Positions 25,967 to 36,517 of a stretch of 56,953 bases of DNA are shown here, in pieces. The position numbers were made by a program, and so were the translations under genes. The notes beneath the pieces were generated by a model. The model saw only the letters and a list, made by a program, of their open reading frames with translations, searched no databases and had not been told where the DNA came from. Each line of letters opens with the position of its first letter. Position 1 is the first letter of the stretch. Origin of the DNA: an uncultured Nioella sp. (GTDB lineage: Bacteria > Pseudomonadota > Alphaproteobacteria > Rhodobacterales > Rhodobacteraceae); NCBI GenBank assembly GCA_947498125.1, contig CANMJH010000003.1:413808-470760 (forward strand). Direction: 5' to 3'.

Positions 25967-26827
25967 ATGATGTTTCGTCTTTTTGTGTTTGTCATTTTCG
26001 TAGTATTCGGCAGTTTGCCTGCCGCGGCCCAAGTTCAGCTGGGCAGCTTTGATCAGTTTCAGACGCGATTTGGAACATTGGCAAAATTTGATCAGGGCAA
26101 TAGCGAAGTCATCACCTTTAATGGCCAGCAAATCGCGCTGGAGGGGGACTACTATTACGAAATCCTCGGCGCGTGGGGCTTGGCGGATGCAGATCACGAT
26201 TGGGCGCTGGTCCAAGGCTTTCACGGCGGCAATATGTGCGGGCGCGGCGTCACTGTGCTGCGCATCTCGGCCACCGGGGTCACGGTTATGGGTGAGCTTG
26301 GAACCTGTACATGGCAGCCCCATGACATCCGTGTGTATCACGACGCGTTTGAGATGGACACGTGGGAGGATACCTTTCGGGTCGATTACATAACCTATCG
26401 ATTTGATGCCACGGGCGCCAGCGCCACACGCCATGAAGGCGCTTTTGCAGGTGCGCCGATGGCCGGGGCGGGCCCAGATGTAACCCGATGGCTGGGTGTA
26501 CATTTTGGACAGATCGTTGAGGATGCGGGCGAACGTGCCCGCTTCCTGTCCATCATGTCGCAAGAAGAACTGGAAAGCTTGGTCGTTAATATCGCGGTTG
26601 GCGGTTCGTTTGAGCGGCAGGGCGACTGGCTGCTCGCGGCAGGCTGCATGGCGCATGCGTGCAATACGAACGGCGCTGTTGTTGGCATTCGAATTTCAAC
26701 AGGCGAACCGCGCGCGATCATTCATTCAATTGGCTCCGATCGATGGCTTGTTTCGGATATGTTTGGCGAGACGACCTCTGATCCCGTATGGGGCCAATGG
26801 GTCACGCAACATGGTGCGGCTTTGTAA
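25967..26827 (+). CDS. Secreted protein with an Ivy-like C-terminal domain
   Basis: 286 residues, starting at tandem ATGs with AAGGA upstream. A clear signal peptide ends at AAAQ (residues 19-22). The C-terminal part has WLLAAGCMAHACNTNGAVVG with C227, H230 and C232, closely resembling the C-x-P-H-x-C loop that Ivy (inhibitor of vertebrate lysozyme) inserts into the lysozyme active site; the Pro is Ala here. The N-terminal 150 residues, with YYYEILGAWGLADADHDWALVQ and another Cys pair (NMCGRG, GTCTW), are a domain I do not recognise. Likely periplasmic. A lysozyme-inhibitor role is plausible but inferred. Confidence 0.65.
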   Translation: MMFRLFVFVIFVVFGSLPAAAQVQLGSFDQFQTRFGTLAKFDQGNSEVITFNGQQIALEGDYYYEILGAWGLADADHDWALVQGFHGGNMCGRGVTVLRISATGVTVMGELGTCTWQPHDIRVYHDAFEMDTWEDTFRVDYITYRFDATGASATRHEGAFAGAPMAGAGPDVTRWLGVHFGQIVEDAGERARFLSIMSQEELESLVVNIAVGGSFERQGDWLLAAGCMAHACNTNGAVVGIRISTGEPRAIIHSIGSDRWLVSDMFGETTSDPVWGQWVTQHGAAL

Positions 26828-26908
26828 AGGGACGGTCCTTCAACATTGCTGTGGCGCCCTGAACGCGCATAGATTATGCCACGCCGCGTAATGTCTTGAG
26901 GCCAGTAG

Positions 26909-27544
26909 ATGACACCTGAAACCGCCGAAACCTTCTTTACCCGTGCCGACGGCTCGTATGTTTTTGCCCGTTGGGGTCGCCCGATTGTGCCAGTGGCCTT
27001 TGGCATCGAGGATGAAACGCTCGCCATATTGAAAGGCGCATTCGAGGCGGTCGCGCAGCTTGCAGGCCACGACATGGCCGAAACCGATCCTGAGCTTGGC
27101 GCAAATATCATGTGCTTTTTCTTTCGCGATTGGGACGAGTTGACCGAAACCCCCAATCTGGATCAGTTGATCCCAAATCTGACGGATACTGTCGCGCGGC
27201 TGAAAGCGTCGGATGCCAGCCAATATCGGGCCTTTCGGTTCGATGATCATGGGGCCATTCAGGCGGCGTTTGTCTTTGTCCGTATGACCGGCGACATGCT
27301 TAAGCTTCCGGCCGAAACCATCGCGCTGACGCAAGCTGTGCAAACGATCTTGCTTTGGTCAGATACCGCTTTTGCCGAGACCTCCCCACTGGCCGCGACC
27401 GAGGATGGCACGGCTCTGTTGAAACCCGAAATCGCCGATGTCATTCGCGCAGCTTATGATCCTGTAATGCCTGCATCGGCGCGCGATGCATCTCATGCGT
27501 TGCGCTTGGCGGCCCGTCTTTCGGCAGGGGCCGATGGCACATAA
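26909..27544 (+). CDS. Conserved protein of unknown function
   Basis: A 211-residue soluble protein, no signal peptide. It starts MTPETAETFFTRADGSYVFA and includes the motif FARWGRPIVPVAFGI, an FFFRDWDEL stretch near residue 70, and a long mixed helical part. I know similar proteins from Rhodobacteraceae genomes in this position but no function. It stands between the Ivy-like gene and ybgC, all on the same strand. Confidence 0.7.
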   Translation: MTPETAETFFTRADGSYVFARWGRPIVPVAFGIEDETLAILKGAFEAVAQLAGHDMAETDPELGANIMCFFFRDWDELTETPNLDQLIPNLTDTVARLKASDASQYRAFRFDDHGAIQAAFVFVRMTGDMLKLPAETIALTQAVQTILLWSDTAFAETSPLAATEDGTALLKPEIADVIRAAYDPVMPASARDASHALRLAARLSAGADGT

Positions 27545-27623
27545 GGGCCGACTTTTGCCAGATCTTTGGCGCAATGGGCGTTAAGGTGATCATAAATAGC
27601 CCCCTACGCGCCTAGGAATTCCC

Positions 27624-28034
27624 ATGCCGCATTTTTTCAAAACCCGCGTTTATTATGAAGACACTGATCTGGCCGGGATTGTTTATCACGCCAATTATCT
27701 CAAATTCATTGAACGGGCGCGCTCTGAAATGGTGCTTGAACTGGGGGTGTCCCAGACAGAATTGCGCGAGACGCATGGTGTGGTTTTTGCAGTAAAATCC
27801 ATGCAAATCGACTTTCACGGACCGGCCTTGTTTGAAGATGTGATTACAGTTGAGACCACCGCCGGCGCATTAAAAGGGGCCAGTTTCGACTTGTCGCAAC
27901 GGGTGATGCGCGGCAGCGAGCTGCTTTTTTCGGCAGATGTGCGGATCGTTTGCATGCAGCTTGGTGGCGGCGCAGCACGCATTCCGGCGGATATCCGCCA
28001 AAAATTAACACATATTCCAGCAAATCACGGCTAA
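27624..28034 (+). CDS. ybgC: Tol-Pal-associated acyl-CoA thioesterase
   Basis: Hot-dog fold thioesterase, 136 residues. The active-site signature is YYEDTDLAGIVYHANYLKF at residues 9-27, with the catalytic Asp in the DTD/DLAG part, followed by the ERARSEM helix. It is the first gene of the conserved ybgC-tolQRAB-pal cluster. A small GGTGC/GCACC hairpin with CTTTT (28090-28110) sits between it and tolQ, possibly partially terminating. Confidence 0.93.
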   Translation: MPHFFKTRVYYEDTDLAGIVYHANYLKFIERARSEMVLELGVSQTELRETHGVVFAVKSMQIDFHGPALFEDVITVETTAGALKGASFDLSQRVMRGSELLFSADVRIVCMQLGGGAARIPADIRQKLTHIPANHG

Positions 28035-28140
28035 CACGCCGAACCATTGGCCTTTCCTATTTCGGTTTGCTAGTGTCCTCGTCAAATGAGGTGCGCAAAA
28101 GCACCCTTTTCCGAGGCCGGGCAGACAGGAATAACACGTC

Positions 28141-28833
28141 ATGGAAACCGAAACGCTGAGCATGGCGCAAGAGATGGATTTCTCTTTGCTGGCCCTGTTT
28201 TTTCGTGCAACTCTCACCGTCCAGCTGGTCATGGTGCTGCTTTTGGCGGCCTCCATTTGGGTTTGGGCGATCTCCTTTCAAAAATTTGCCACGTACCGGC
28301 TGTCGCGCCGACGCGCAGCGCAGTTTGATGCCGCGTTTTGGTCGGGTGAGCCTTTGGACGAGCTGTTTGAAAGCGTCGCCGAGGTCCCGAAATCAGCTTC
28401 GGAACGCGTGTTTGTGGCAGGCATGACCGAATGGCAACGCAGCTTGCGTGACGATGGCGCTTTGATCCCCGGTGTGCAGCAACGCGTGGACCGCTCGATG
28501 GATGTTGCCATTGGGCGGGAAGCGGAACGACTAACCTCGGGGCTGAATTTCTTGGCCACAACCGGTGCAACCGCCCCGTTTGTTGGGCTTTTTGGCACGG
28601 TCTGGGGCATCATGAGGTCGTTTCAGGAAATTGCGACCTCGGGAAACACGTCCCTTGCCGTCGTAGCTCCCGGTATCGCTGAGGCTTTGATGGCAACTGG
28701 CCTCGGCCTTTTGGCCGCGATTCCGGCCGTTATCCTTTACAATAAGCTCTCTGCCGACGCAGACCGGCTTGTCGCGGGATATGAGGGCTTTGCCGATGAG
28801 TTCTCGACCCTTCTGTCCCGGCAGTTGGATTAA
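28141..28833 (+). CDS. tolQ: Tol-Pal system protein TolQ
   Basis: Inner-membrane proton-channel subunit (ExbB/MotA family), 230 residues. Three transmembrane segments: residues 22-44 (ATLTVQLVMVLLLAASIWVW), about 140-162 (ATTGATAPFVGLFGTVWGIM) and 175-198 (GIAEALMATGLGLLAAIPAV). The second and third carry the small and polar residues that line the channel with TolR. It powers TolA and outer-membrane constriction at division. Confidence 0.95.
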   Translation: METETLSMAQEMDFSLLALFFRATLTVQLVMVLLLAASIWVWAISFQKFATYRLSRRRAAQFDAAFWSGEPLDELFESVAEVPKSASERVFVAGMTEWQRSLRDDGALIPGVQQRVDRSMDVAIGREAERLTSGLNFLATTGATAPFVGLFGTVWGIMRSFQEIATSGNTSLAVVAPGIAEALMATGLGLLAAIPAVILYNKLSADADRLVAGYEGFADEFSTLLSRQLD

Positions 28834-28838
28834 CGACG

Positions 28839-29315
28839 ATGGGCGCCGGGGTAAGGCAAAAGCAATCAGGCGGACGTCGGGGCAGGGGGCGCAGGTCGCG
28901 CCATGCCGTCATGTCCGAGATCAACGTAACGCCATTCGTTGATGTCATGTTGGTGCTGTTGATCGTCTTCATGGTCTCAGCGCCGCTAATGACCGTTGGC
29001 GTGCCGATTGAACTACCGGAAACGGCGGCAGAGCCCTTGCCGGGTGAACAGGAAGAAGAGCCCTTGGCCGTCACCCTGACCGCCGATGGGCGGGTGATGA
29101 TCCAAACGACCGAAGTGCCGATGGATGAATTGATCACACGGCTGCAAGGCATTGCGGCCGAGCGTGACAGCAATCAGATATTCCTGCGCGCTGATGGGGC
29201 AATTGCCTATGAACGCGTGATGGAAGTCATGGGCGCTCTTAATGCGGGCGGGTTCCGTGAAATCGGCTTGGTTACAGATTCGGGCGGCCCAACGCTGGCC
29301 GGACCCGAAGGGTAA
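28839..29315 (+). CDS. tolR: Tol-Pal system protein TolR
   Basis: ExbD-family partner of TolQ, 158 residues. One transmembrane segment with the proton-relay aspartate D35 in NVTPFVDVMLVLLIVFMV. The N-terminus before it is unusually Arg/Gly-rich (GGRRGRGRRSRH). The periplasmic domain follows (MTVGVPIELPETAAEPLPGE to the C-terminus) and may bind peptidoglycan. Starts 5 bases after tolQ. Confidence 0.95.
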   Translation: MGAGVRQKQSGGRRGRGRRSRHAVMSEINVTPFVDVMLVLLIVFMVSAPLMTVGVPIELPETAAEPLPGEQEEEPLAVTLTADGRVMIQTTEVPMDELITRLQGIAAERDSNQIFLRADGAIAYERVMEVMGALNAGGFREIGLVTDSGGPTLAGPEG

Positions 29316-29324
29316 GGCCCCGCG

Positions 29325-30452
29325 ATGCGGCGCGCTCTTTATGCATCCGGCGGCATGCACGCGGCGGTCCTTTTATGGGCCGTGTTCAGTGGCCAGCTGC
29401 ATTTCGATCATGAAGAAGATTTTGAAGTGACCGGCGTCACACTTCTCAGCGAGTCCGAGTTTGACGCAATGTTTGAGCAAACAGCCGTCGCGTCCCCGAC
29501 GCCAGAGATTTCGACACCCGTCGCACCCAGCATTGAGGTCGAGCAGTCGCAGCCAGAGCCCCCCGCACCTGAAGCGCCGCCGCCCAATCCTACCGTGCCG
29601 GATATTACAGAAGCGCCCGAGCCGGAAACCATCCCTGATGTCAGCGCGCTGACGCCGCTGCCAGATGCGGACGTGACCGATGAAGTCACTGCCCCGCCGA
29701 CCCCGCCTGCCGCTGACCCCACGGCTGCGCCTTCAGAAACGCCTCGCCCAAGTGAAGCGCCGCGTATTGCATCGCTGCCGACGCCCGCGCCGCCCCCCGA
29801 AGTGGACATCGCGCCCGAAATTGCGCCCGAGCCTGCGCCCACTGAAACAGCCGAGCCGACTCCCGAAACGCCCCCAACGGCACCTGAAGAGACAACAACC
29901 GAGATCGTGACCGAAGCAGAAGAACCGGCCGCATCCTTTGCCCCGGTTGCGTCAATTCGTCCGCCAAGCAGACCTGCGCGCCCGCAACCCGTGGCAGCCC
30001 CGGCGCCCGAGCCGGAAACGCCCACCGCGCCTGCAACGGCAGAACCCGCATCTGACCCGCTGGCAGATGCCATTGCAGCCGCTGTCGCTCAAGCCGCAGA
30101 AACCCCAGTGCCCGCAACACCTTCGGGTCCGCCCCTTAGCGCCGGCGCGCGCGAAGGGTTGCGCCTTGCCGTTCAAAATTGTTGGAACGTTGGCTCGCTT
30201 TCGTCCGAGGCTTTGGCCACCACTGTGACGATCTCGGTCGATATGGAACGCGATGGTCGGCCCAATACAGGATCAATCCGCTTGGTAAACTCTTCGGGCG
30301 GATCCGCGGCAGCGGCGCAACAGGCATATGAAGCTGCGCGCCGGGCGGTGATCCGCTGCGGCACTTCAGGCTATGATCTACCGCAAGAAAGCTACGATCA
30401 ATGGCGCGTTATTGAAATGACTTTTAATCCAGAGGAGATGCGGCTGCGATGA
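29325..30452 (+). CDS. tolA: Tol-Pal system protein TolA
   Basis: Inner-membrane protein that bridges the periplasm to TolB/Pal, 375 residues. A membrane anchor at residues 10-26 ([16 protein letters not shown]) is followed by a long Pro/Glu/Ala/Thr-rich rod (about 60-245), unlike the Lys/Ala helical rod of enterobacteria. The C-terminal domain, about 265-375 ([20 protein letters not shown] region), matches the TolA/TonB-C fold. The tail overlaps tolB by 4 bases. Confidence 0.9.
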   Translation: MRRALYASGGMHAAVLLWAVFSGQLHFDHEEDFEVTGVTLLSESEFDAMFEQTAVASPTPEISTPVAPSIEVEQSQPEPPAPEAPPPNPTVPDITEAPEPETIPDVSALTPLPDADVTDEVTAPPTPPAADPTAAPSETPRPSEAPRIASLPTPAPPPEVDIAPEIAPEPAPTETAEPTPETPPTAPEETTTEIVTEAEEPAASFAPVASIRPPSRPARPQPVAAPAPEPETPTAPATAEPASDPLADAIAAAVAQAAETPVPATPSGPPLSAGAREGLRLAVQNCWNVGSLSSEALATTVTISVDMERDGRPNTGSIRLVNSSGGSAAAAQQAYEAARRAVIRCGTSGYDLPQESYDQWRVIEMTFNPEEMRLR

Positions 30453-31789
30453 CCCGTTATCTGCGAGACATATTTTTTGCCCTGGCTGCATTGACGATTT
30501 TTGTCGCCGCCAGCCCCGTTCAGGCGCAATCCAACTCAGGCCCGCTGAGGATCGAGATCACCGAAGGTGTGATCGAACCTTTACCCTTTGCGATCCCCGA
30601 ATTTATCGCGGGTAGCTCGCGGGTCGAAGATGCGGCCTCGGACATCACGCGCGTCATTGCTGCGGATCTGGCAGGCACTGGGCTTTTCCGCGAAATCCCC
30701 CGCAGCGCGCATATCTCGCCCATCACCAGTTTTGACAGCCCGGTGCAATATTCCGACTGGCAGGCAATCAATGCGCAGGCTTTGATTACCGGATCTGTTT
30801 CCATGGAAGGCGGGCAGCTTGTCGTGCGGTTCCGTCTGTTTGATGTTTTCTCGCAAGAGCCACTTGGGTCGGGTCTGCAATTTGTCGGTGATCCCGATAG
30901 CTGGCGGCGTATGGCCCATAACGTGGCTGATCAGGTTTATGAACGCATCACGGGTGAGGGCGGCTATTTCGATAGCCGCGTGACCTTTGTGGCCGAAGAA
31001 GGCCCCAAGAACGCCCGCCTGAAACGCATCGCGATCATGGATTATGATGGCGCGAATGTGCAGTTTCTGACCGACAGCCGTTCTTTGGTTTTGGCCCCAC
31101 GGTTTTCGCCAGACGGTCAAAGCATTCTCTACACCAGCTATGAAACCGGCTTTCCACAGATCTACTTGATGGATTTGGGCACAGTGCGCGCCCGCGTTTT
31201 GGATAGTCAGGATGGATTCATGAGCTTTGCGCCGCGCTTCTCGCCCAATGGGCGTAGCGTGGTTTATTCACTGGAAACCGGCGGTAATACTGACATTTAC
31301 CTGATGGATATCGCTTCGGGCCGACGTACCCGCTTGACAGATTCGCCGTCCATTGAAACAGCCCCCAGCTTTTCGCCCGACGGCAGTCAGATCGTTTTTG
31401 AAAGCGACCGATCAGGATCGCAGCAGCTTTATATCATGAGCGCATCTGGCGGAGAGGCCCGCCGCATTAGCCGCAATGCTGGGCGGTATGGCACGCCGGT
31501 CTGGTCGCCGCGCGGCGACCTTATCGCCTTCACCAATCAACAGGGTGGACGTTTCCATATCGGCGTGATGCGCACAGATGGCGGTGAAGAACGCTTGCTG
31601 ACGTCTTCGTTTCTTGACGAAGGCCCAACTTGGGCGCCCAATGGCCGTGTCATCATGTTCACGCGCGAAACTGCGGGGGCGGATGGCGCGCCAGCGATCT
31701 ATTCAGTGGATATTTCGGGGCGGAATTTGCAGCGGGTTTCGACGCCGGGTATGGCGTCAGATCCGTCATGGTCGCCTTTGTTACAGTAA
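30449..31789 (+). CDS. tolB: Tol-Pal system beta-propeller protein TolB
   Basis: Periplasmic propeller that binds Pal and TolA, 446 residues. A signal peptide ends at PVQAQ (residue 26). An N-terminal alpha/beta domain (30-180) is followed by PD40 repeats, each with a PRFSPDG-type motif ([65 protein letters not shown] and others). Its start overlaps tolA (ATGA), so it is translationally coupled. Confidence 0.96.
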   Translation: MTRYLRDIFFALAALTIFVAASPVQAQSNSGPLRIEITEGVIEPLPFAIPEFIAGSSRVEDAASDITRVIAADLAGTGLFREIPRSAHISPITSFDSPVQYSDWQAINAQALITGSVSMEGGQLVVRFRLFDVFSQEPLGSGLQFVGDPDSWRRMAHNVADQVYERITGEGGYFDSRVTFVAEEGPKNARLKRIAIMDYDGANVQFLTDSRSLVLAPRFSPDGQSILYTSYETGFPQIYLMDLGTVRARVLDSQDGFMSFAPRFSPNGRSVVYSLETGGNTDIYLMDIASGRRTRLTDSPSIETAPSFSPDGSQIVFESDRSGSQQLYIMSASGGEARRISRNAGRYGTPVWSPRGDLIAFTNQQGGRFHIGVMRTDGGEERLLTSSFLDEGPTWAPNGRVIMFTRETAGADGAPAIYSVDISGRNLQRVSTPGMASDPSWSPLLQ

Positions 31790-31868
31790 GGAATCCCGGC
31801 AATGGTTTGGTTTGCCAAGCCGTGCTAGGATAGCGGCAAATAAAGCAGATAAAAATGAGGATGGCAGG

Positions 31869-32369
31869 ATGAAACTTTTCTCGAAACTGATCGGTGTGGT
31901 GGCCCTTCTCGCCCTGACCGCCTGTGGTGGAGGCGGCTATTTTGGCGATTCCCCAATTTCGGGCGCGCCCGGCGGTGAAGCGGCAGGCTCGGCTGATCCC
32001 AACTCAGTGGCCTATTTTAACCAGACCATCGGAGATCGGGTGCTTTTCGTCGTCGATGAACACACCTTGACCAGTCAAGCCCGCGCAACATTGGACGATC
32101 AGGCCGATTGGCTGCTGCGGAACATGGAGTTCAATATTCTTGTGGAAGGCCATGCGGATGAGCAAGGCACACGCGAATATAACCTTGCACTTGGCGCACG
32201 CCGCGCCGCGTCCGTACAAACCTATTTGATCAGCCGGGGCATTACGTCCGGGCGCATTCGCACCGTCAGCTACGGCAAAGAACGCCCGATCGAGATTTGT
32301 TCGGCGGAAAGCTGCTATAGCCAGAACCGCCGCGCGGTTTCGGTGATTTCAGCCGGTCCGGGGGCCTGA
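31869..32369 (+). CDS. pal: Peptidoglycan-associated lipoprotein
   Basis: Outer-membrane lipoprotein, 166 residues from ATG 31869. The lipobox is LTAC (Cys19), with a Gly-rich tether (GGGGYFGDS). The OmpA-type peptidoglycan-binding domain covers about 50-160, including TLDDQADWLLRN and VEGHADEQGTREYNLALGARRA, which has the DAP-binding residues. An AGGATGGCAGG stretch sits before the ATG. It ends 4 bases before cpoB. Confidence 0.95.
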   Translation: MKLFSKLIGVVALLALTACGGGGYFGDSPISGAPGGEAAGSADPNSVAYFNQTIGDRVLFVVDEHTLTSQARATLDDQADWLLRNMEFNILVEGHADEQGTREYNLALGARRAASVQTYLISRGITSGRIRTVSYGKERPIEICSAESCYSQNRRAVSVISAGPGA

Positions 32370-32373
32370 TTCA

Positions 32374-33213
32374 ATGCGGCGCGCGTTCATAGTTGCGGCC
32401 CTGTTGGGCACGGTTTGGTCCCCTGCTGGTTTTGCGCAGGATCGCACGCAAAGCCTTGCAGATATCCGACAGGAATTGTCGGTGCTCTGGGTCGAGATTC
32501 AACGCCTGCGCAGCGAGCTTTCCACCACCGGTGCGCCTCTTGGCTCGGGTTCTGGGGGCGGTTCGCTTGAGCGTATGGATGCCATTGAACGCGAACTGCG
32601 CCGCCTGACAAGCGCAACCGAAGATTTGCAAATCCGGGTTGATCGGGTTGTGACTGATGGAACCAACCGCATTGGCGATCTTGAGTTTCGCCTATGCGAG
32701 TTGGAAGCGGCTTGTGATATCGGTTCGCTTGGTGAAACGCCAAGCCTTGGCGGCGAGGCCGCAGCCCCCGCCACTGCCGTCACGACCTTGCCGCCCATTG
32801 CCAGTACCGGTGATGGTGGCGCATCGATGGCCGCAAATGAGCGCGGCGATTTCGACCGTGCAATGGCCGCTTTTGAAGAGGGCGATTACACTGGCGCTGC
32901 GTCAGCCTTCGAAGCCTTTACCGAGACCTATCCGGGCGGCGCACTTAGCGCCGAGGCGCATTATTGGCGCGGCGAGGCCGAGGCAGCCCAAGGCGCGTGG
33001 AGCCGCGCAGCCCGGGCCTACCTTGCCAGTTTCAGCGGTGATCCGAACGCGCCCCGCGCCCCTGAAAGTCTTTATCGCCTTGGCACCAGCCTCGGTGAAC
33101 TAGGTCGCCGGGATGAGGCGTGCATCACGCTTTCCGAAGTTGAAATTCGCTATCCAACGGCGCCCATTGTATTGGATGCCCGCGCGGCGCAAACGCGGCT
33201 TAGTTGCTCTTGA
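32374..33213 (+). CDS. cpoB: Cell division coordinator CpoB (YbgF)
   Basis: Periplasmic TPR protein that links peptidoglycan synthesis with Tol-Pal, 279 residues. A signal peptide runs to about residue 20 (GFAQD). The next 90 residues form a coiled coil (LADIRQELSVLWVEIQRLRS), which trimerises in the family. A Pro/Ala-rich linker leads to TPRs from about 155 (RGDFDRAMAAFEEGDYTGAA). The last four bases overlap the tilS start (TTGA). Confidence 0.9.
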   Translation: MRRAFIVAALLGTVWSPAGFAQDRTQSLADIRQELSVLWVEIQRLRSELSTTGAPLGSGSGGGSLERMDAIERELRRLTSATEDLQIRVDRVVTDGTNRIGDLEFRLCELEAACDIGSLGETPSLGGEAAAPATAVTTLPPIASTGDGGASMAANERGDFDRAMAAFEEGDYTGAASAFEAFTETYPGGALSAEAHYWRGEAEAAQGAWSRAARAYLASFSGDPNAPRAPESLYRLGTSLGELGRRDEACITLSEVEIRYPTAPIVLDARAAQTRLSCS

Positions 33214-34451
33214 GCCTTGAGGCCCGTTTTGCGGCCTCAATGGGCCGGGTTCTTGCCGGGCAAACGCCCGCGCGGCTGGCCGTCGCGGTATCCGGAGGCA
33301 GCGACTCGCTGTCGCTTTTGGGCCTTGCCTGCGATTGGGCCGGGTCCGAGTGCCAGATCACCGCGCTGACCGTAGATCACAATCTCAGGCCTGAGGCTGC
33401 CGAGGAGGCGGCGCTTGTGACACGCGAAGCGATCCGGCTGGGCGCGCGTCATGAAATCCTGAAATGGGCGGGTTGGGACCGGCGGGGAAATCTACAGGCC
33501 GAAGCGCGCAAAGCGCGCTATGGGCTGATGCATGACTACTGCGCGCGATACGATATCCCTGCAATCCTCGTCGGCCATACCCAAGATGATCAGGCCGAAA
33601 CCGTCTTGATGCGTTTGGCGCGCGGTTCTGGTGTTGATGGCCTGTCGGCCATTCCGGAAGGCCGGCTTGGACGCGACAAGATTTTGCGCCCTCTTTTGGA
33701 TGAACCGCGGCAGGATTTGCGCGTCTGGCTCTCGCGGCAAGGCATGCGTTGGGCCGAAGACCCTTCGAATGAAGACCCCCGATTTGACCGGGTCCGGGCA
33801 CGGCGGATTTTAGAGCATCTCGATCCGCTTGGCCTAAGCGCAAAACGCCTTGCCGAAACCGCCGCCGCGATGGCCCGCGCACAAGAAGCGCTGCGGGCCC
33901 GCGCCGCAGATGCCGCCAATATATTGGTGCGCGAAAGGTTGGGCCTGCTTGAATTTGATGCCGCCGGTCTTGCCATGATCGAAGAGGAAACCCGGCTGCG
34001 ACTAATGGCACACGGGCTGAAATGTCTGTCGGGCGAAGCGTACCGGCCCCGGCTTGCGTCGCTGACCTCACTTATTGATCGCGCCCTCGACGGGCAAGCG
34101 GGAACGCTTCAGGGATGCCATCTGATTCCGTCCGGCGAACGCCTGATTTTGACCCGCGAATTAAAGGCCATTTCAAACTTGAGATTGCCCGCAAAAGGAA
34201 CGGCCCTGTGGGACGGTCGTTGGCAAATCACCTGCCCGGATATCCCCGGAGGTGAGCTGCGTGTGCTTGGCCCGGCGGGTGTTGCGCAAATCGAGCGCCC
34301 GGATGACCTGCCCTATGCGGCACTTTTGTCACTGCCCGGTCTGTGGATGGGCGAAGAATTATTGGCCGTACCGGGGCTTTTTAACACTAAAATGCTGATT
34401 TCACGCCAGATACCCGACGCAGAGTATCATACGACGTTAAAATCGCATTGA
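33210..34451 (+). CDS. tilS: tRNA(Ile)-lysidine synthetase
   Basis: Converts C34 of the CAU-anticodon tRNA-Ile to lysidine, so the tRNA reads AUA. The PP-loop motif SGGSDSLSLLG is near residue 29, and the N-terminal core continues with TVDHNLRPEAAEEA and VGHTQDDQAETVLMRLARG. Start is set at TTG 33210, which forms a TTGA overlap with cpoB; TTG 33204 and ATG 33240 are alternatives, the latter shortening the N-terminus. With this start it has 413 residues. No strong ribosome site is seen, so translation likely depends on coupling. Confidence 0.9.
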   Translation: MSLEARFAASMGRVLAGQTPARLAVAVSGGSDSLSLLGLACDWAGSECQITALTVDHNLRPEAAEEAALVTREAIRLGARHEILKWAGWDRRGNLQAEARKARYGLMHDYCARYDIPAILVGHTQDDQAETVLMRLARGSGVDGLSAIPEGRLGRDKILRPLLDEPRQDLRVWLSRQGMRWAEDPSNEDPRFDRVRARRILEHLDPLGLSAKRLAETAAAMARAQEALRARAADAANILVRERLGLLEFDAAGLAMIEEETRLRLMAHGLKCLSGEAYRPRLASLTSLIDRALDGQAGTLQGCHLIPSGERLILTRELKAISNLRLPAKGTALWDGRWQITCPDIPGGELRVLGPAGVAQIERPDDLPYAALLSLPGLWMGEELLAVPGLFNTKMLISRQIPDAEYHTTLKSH

Positions 34452-34529
34452 AGTCAGCGCCTGCATGCCTATTTTAATGCAAACGCCCGGCGCGGATCTT
34501 CCCCGGGTGCCTTTGTAGGGAGAATTCTT

Positions 34530-36452
34530 TTGGGCAACGCGCGAAATATCGCCTTTTGGGTCATCTTGTTCTTGTTGATCCTAGCGCTCTTCAATCTTTT
34601 CGGTAACGAACAATCCTCGTCCAATTCGACTGCGACGGCTTATTCGGATTTTATCGATCAGGTGGAAAATGGATCGGTTACGGCCGTTACGCTTGATGGT
34701 GAGACCATCCAGTTCACAACATCGCGCGGGACCTTTGAAACCGTGCGTCCGGACGAAGTGGACGTCACGCCGATCCTTCTGGAGAACGACGTACGCATTA
34801 ATGCCAGACCGCAGGAACAATCGGGCCTTGTTTCGACATTGTTCATGTGGCTGCCGATTATCGTTCTGATTGGTGTCTGGATCTTCTTCATGAACCGGAT
34901 GCAAGGCGGCGGACGCGGCGGCGCGATGGGCTTTGGCAAATCCAAGGCCAAGCTTTTGACCGAAAAGCATGGCCGCGTGACCTTTGACGATGTGGCTGGC
35001 ATTGATGAGGCCAAAGAAGAATTAGAAGAGATTGTTGAGTTTCTGCGGAATCCGCAGAAATACAGCCGCCTTGGCGGTAAGATCCCAAAAGGTGCTTTGC
35101 TTGAGGGCCCTCCCGGTACGGGTAAAACGCTTCTTGCGCGCGCAATTGCGGGCGAAGCGGGTGTGCCTTTCTTCACGATTTCTGGTTCGGACTTCGTTGA
35201 AATGTTTGTGGGTGTGGGCGCGTCCCGTGTTCGCGACATGTTTGAGCAAGCCAAAAAGAACGCGCCTTGTATCGTCTTTATCGACGAGATTGACGCCGTT
35301 GGCCGCCATCGTGGTGCGGGCTATGGCGGCGGCAATGATGAGCGTGAACAAACGCTCAACCAATTGCTTGTTGAAATGGATGGTTTTGAGGCCAATGAAG
35401 GCGTCATCATCGTTGCGGCGACCAACCGTAAAGATGTTCTTGACCCTGCGCTGCTGCGTCCGGGTCGGTTTGACCGCCAAGTTGTTGTGCCGAACCCTGA
35501 CATCAAGGGCCGCGAAAAGATCCTTGCTGTGCATGCCCGCAAAGTGCCGCTTGGCCCTGATGTGGATCTGCGCATCATCGCACGCGGCTCGCCCGGGTTC
35601 TCGGGTGCGGATCTTGCCAACCTTGTGAACGAGGCGGCCCTTATGGCGGCCCGCGTTGGCAGTCGCTTTGTCGCGATGGAACATTTCGACGAAGCCAAAG
35701 ATAAGGTCATGATGGGCGCCGAGCGCCGCAGCATGGTTCTGACGCAGGATCAAAAGGAAAAGACGGCTTATCACGAAGCTGGCCATGCGATCGTTGGCAT
35801 TAAGCTGGAAAAAACCGATCCGGTTTACAAGGCGACAATCATTCCGCGCGGCAATGCGCTTGGGATGGTGATGAGCCTGCCCGAGATCGACAAACTCCAA
35901 CTGTTCAAAGATGAGGCCGAAGAAAAGATCGCTATGACGATGGCCGGTAAGGCCGCTGAGATCCTGAAATACGGTGCTGAAAGCGTGTCGTCAGGCCCGG
36001 TCGGCGATATCATGCAAGCCAGCCAAATGGCGCGCGCAATGGTGATGCGTTACGGAATGTCTGACCTTGTGGGCAATATCGACTATCAAGAAGCCGCAGC
36101 CGGGTATTCGGCCAATGGCGGCGCTGGTGGGTTCTCGATTTCGGCCTCGACCAAAGAGCTGATCGAAAGCGAAGTGAAGCGCATTATCGATGAAGGCTAT
36201 GCCCTTGCTTGGAAGATCCTTGAAGAGAACAACGAAGAGTTCGAACGTTTGGCTCAGGGTCTATTGGAATATGAGACTCTGACGGGCGAAGAAATCCAGC
36301 GGGTCATTCGCGGGGAACCACCCCATACCGACGACGATGACGACTCTGATATCGATACGGGTGGCACTGCATCTGTGACGGCAATTCCCAAGACCAAGCC
36401 TAAGAATAAGGCTGGCGATGACGGCGGGTTACAGCCAGAACCATCAAGTTAA
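34530..36452 (+). CDS. ftsH: ATP-dependent zinc metalloprotease FtsH
   Basis: Membrane-bound AAA+ protease degrading membrane and short-lived cytoplasmic proteins, 640 residues. Starts at TTG with AGGGAGA 9 bases before, giving [19 protein letters not shown]. Two transmembrane segments (6-24 and about 108-126) enclose a periplasmic domain. AAA motifs: GPPGTGKT near 192 and [12 protein letters not shown] near 250. Zinc site HEAGH lies near 414-418. The Asp-rich, acidic C-terminus ([12 protein letters not shown]) is frequent in the group. A terminator follows. Confidence 0.97.
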   Translation: MGNARNIAFWVILFLLILALFNLFGNEQSSSNSTATAYSDFIDQVENGSVTAVTLDGETIQFTTSRGTFETVRPDEVDVTPILLENDVRINARPQEQSGLVSTLFMWLPIIVLIGVWIFFMNRMQGGGRGGAMGFGKSKAKLLTEKHGRVTFDDVAGIDEAKEELEEIVEFLRNPQKYSRLGGKIPKGALLEGPPGTGKTLLARAIAGEAGVPFFTISGSDFVEMFVGVGASRVRDMFEQAKKNAPCIVFIDEIDAVGRHRGAGYGGGNDEREQTLNQLLVEMDGFEANEGVIIVAATNRKDVLDPALLRPGRFDRQVVVPNPDIKGREKILAVHARKVPLGPDVDLRIIARGSPGFSGADLANLVNEAALMAARVGSRFVAMEHFDEAKDKVMMGAERRSMVLTQDQKEKTAYHEAGHAIVGIKLEKTDPVYKATIIPRGNALGMVMSLPEIDKLQLFKDEAEEKIAMTMAGKAAEILKYGAESVSSGPVGDIMQASQMARAMVMRYGMSDLVGNIDYQEAAAGYSANGGAGGFSISASTKELIESEVKRIIDEGYALAWKILEENNEEFERLAQGLLEYETLTGEEIQRVIRGEPPHTDDDDDSDIDTGGTASVTAIPKTKPKNKAGDDGGLQPEPSS

Positions 36453-36453
36453 A

Positions 36454-36480
36454 AAAAGGGCGGCCACGAGCCGCCCTTTT
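36454..36480 (+). terminator. Terminator of the tol-ftsH operon
   Basis: AAAAGGGCGGC, loop CACGA, GCCGCCCTTTT: an 11-bp perfect stem ending in four T, directly after ftsH. Confidence 0.9.
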
Positions 36481-36517
36481 CTGTATACTGCAAAAAAACG
36501 AGCAGACAGGTATACAA

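Noticed and set aside
29408-30073. 221-residue Gly/Ser/Ala-rich frame on the minus strand
   Set aside because: Complement of the Pro/Glu/Ala-rich rod of tolA; low complexity explains the open frame.
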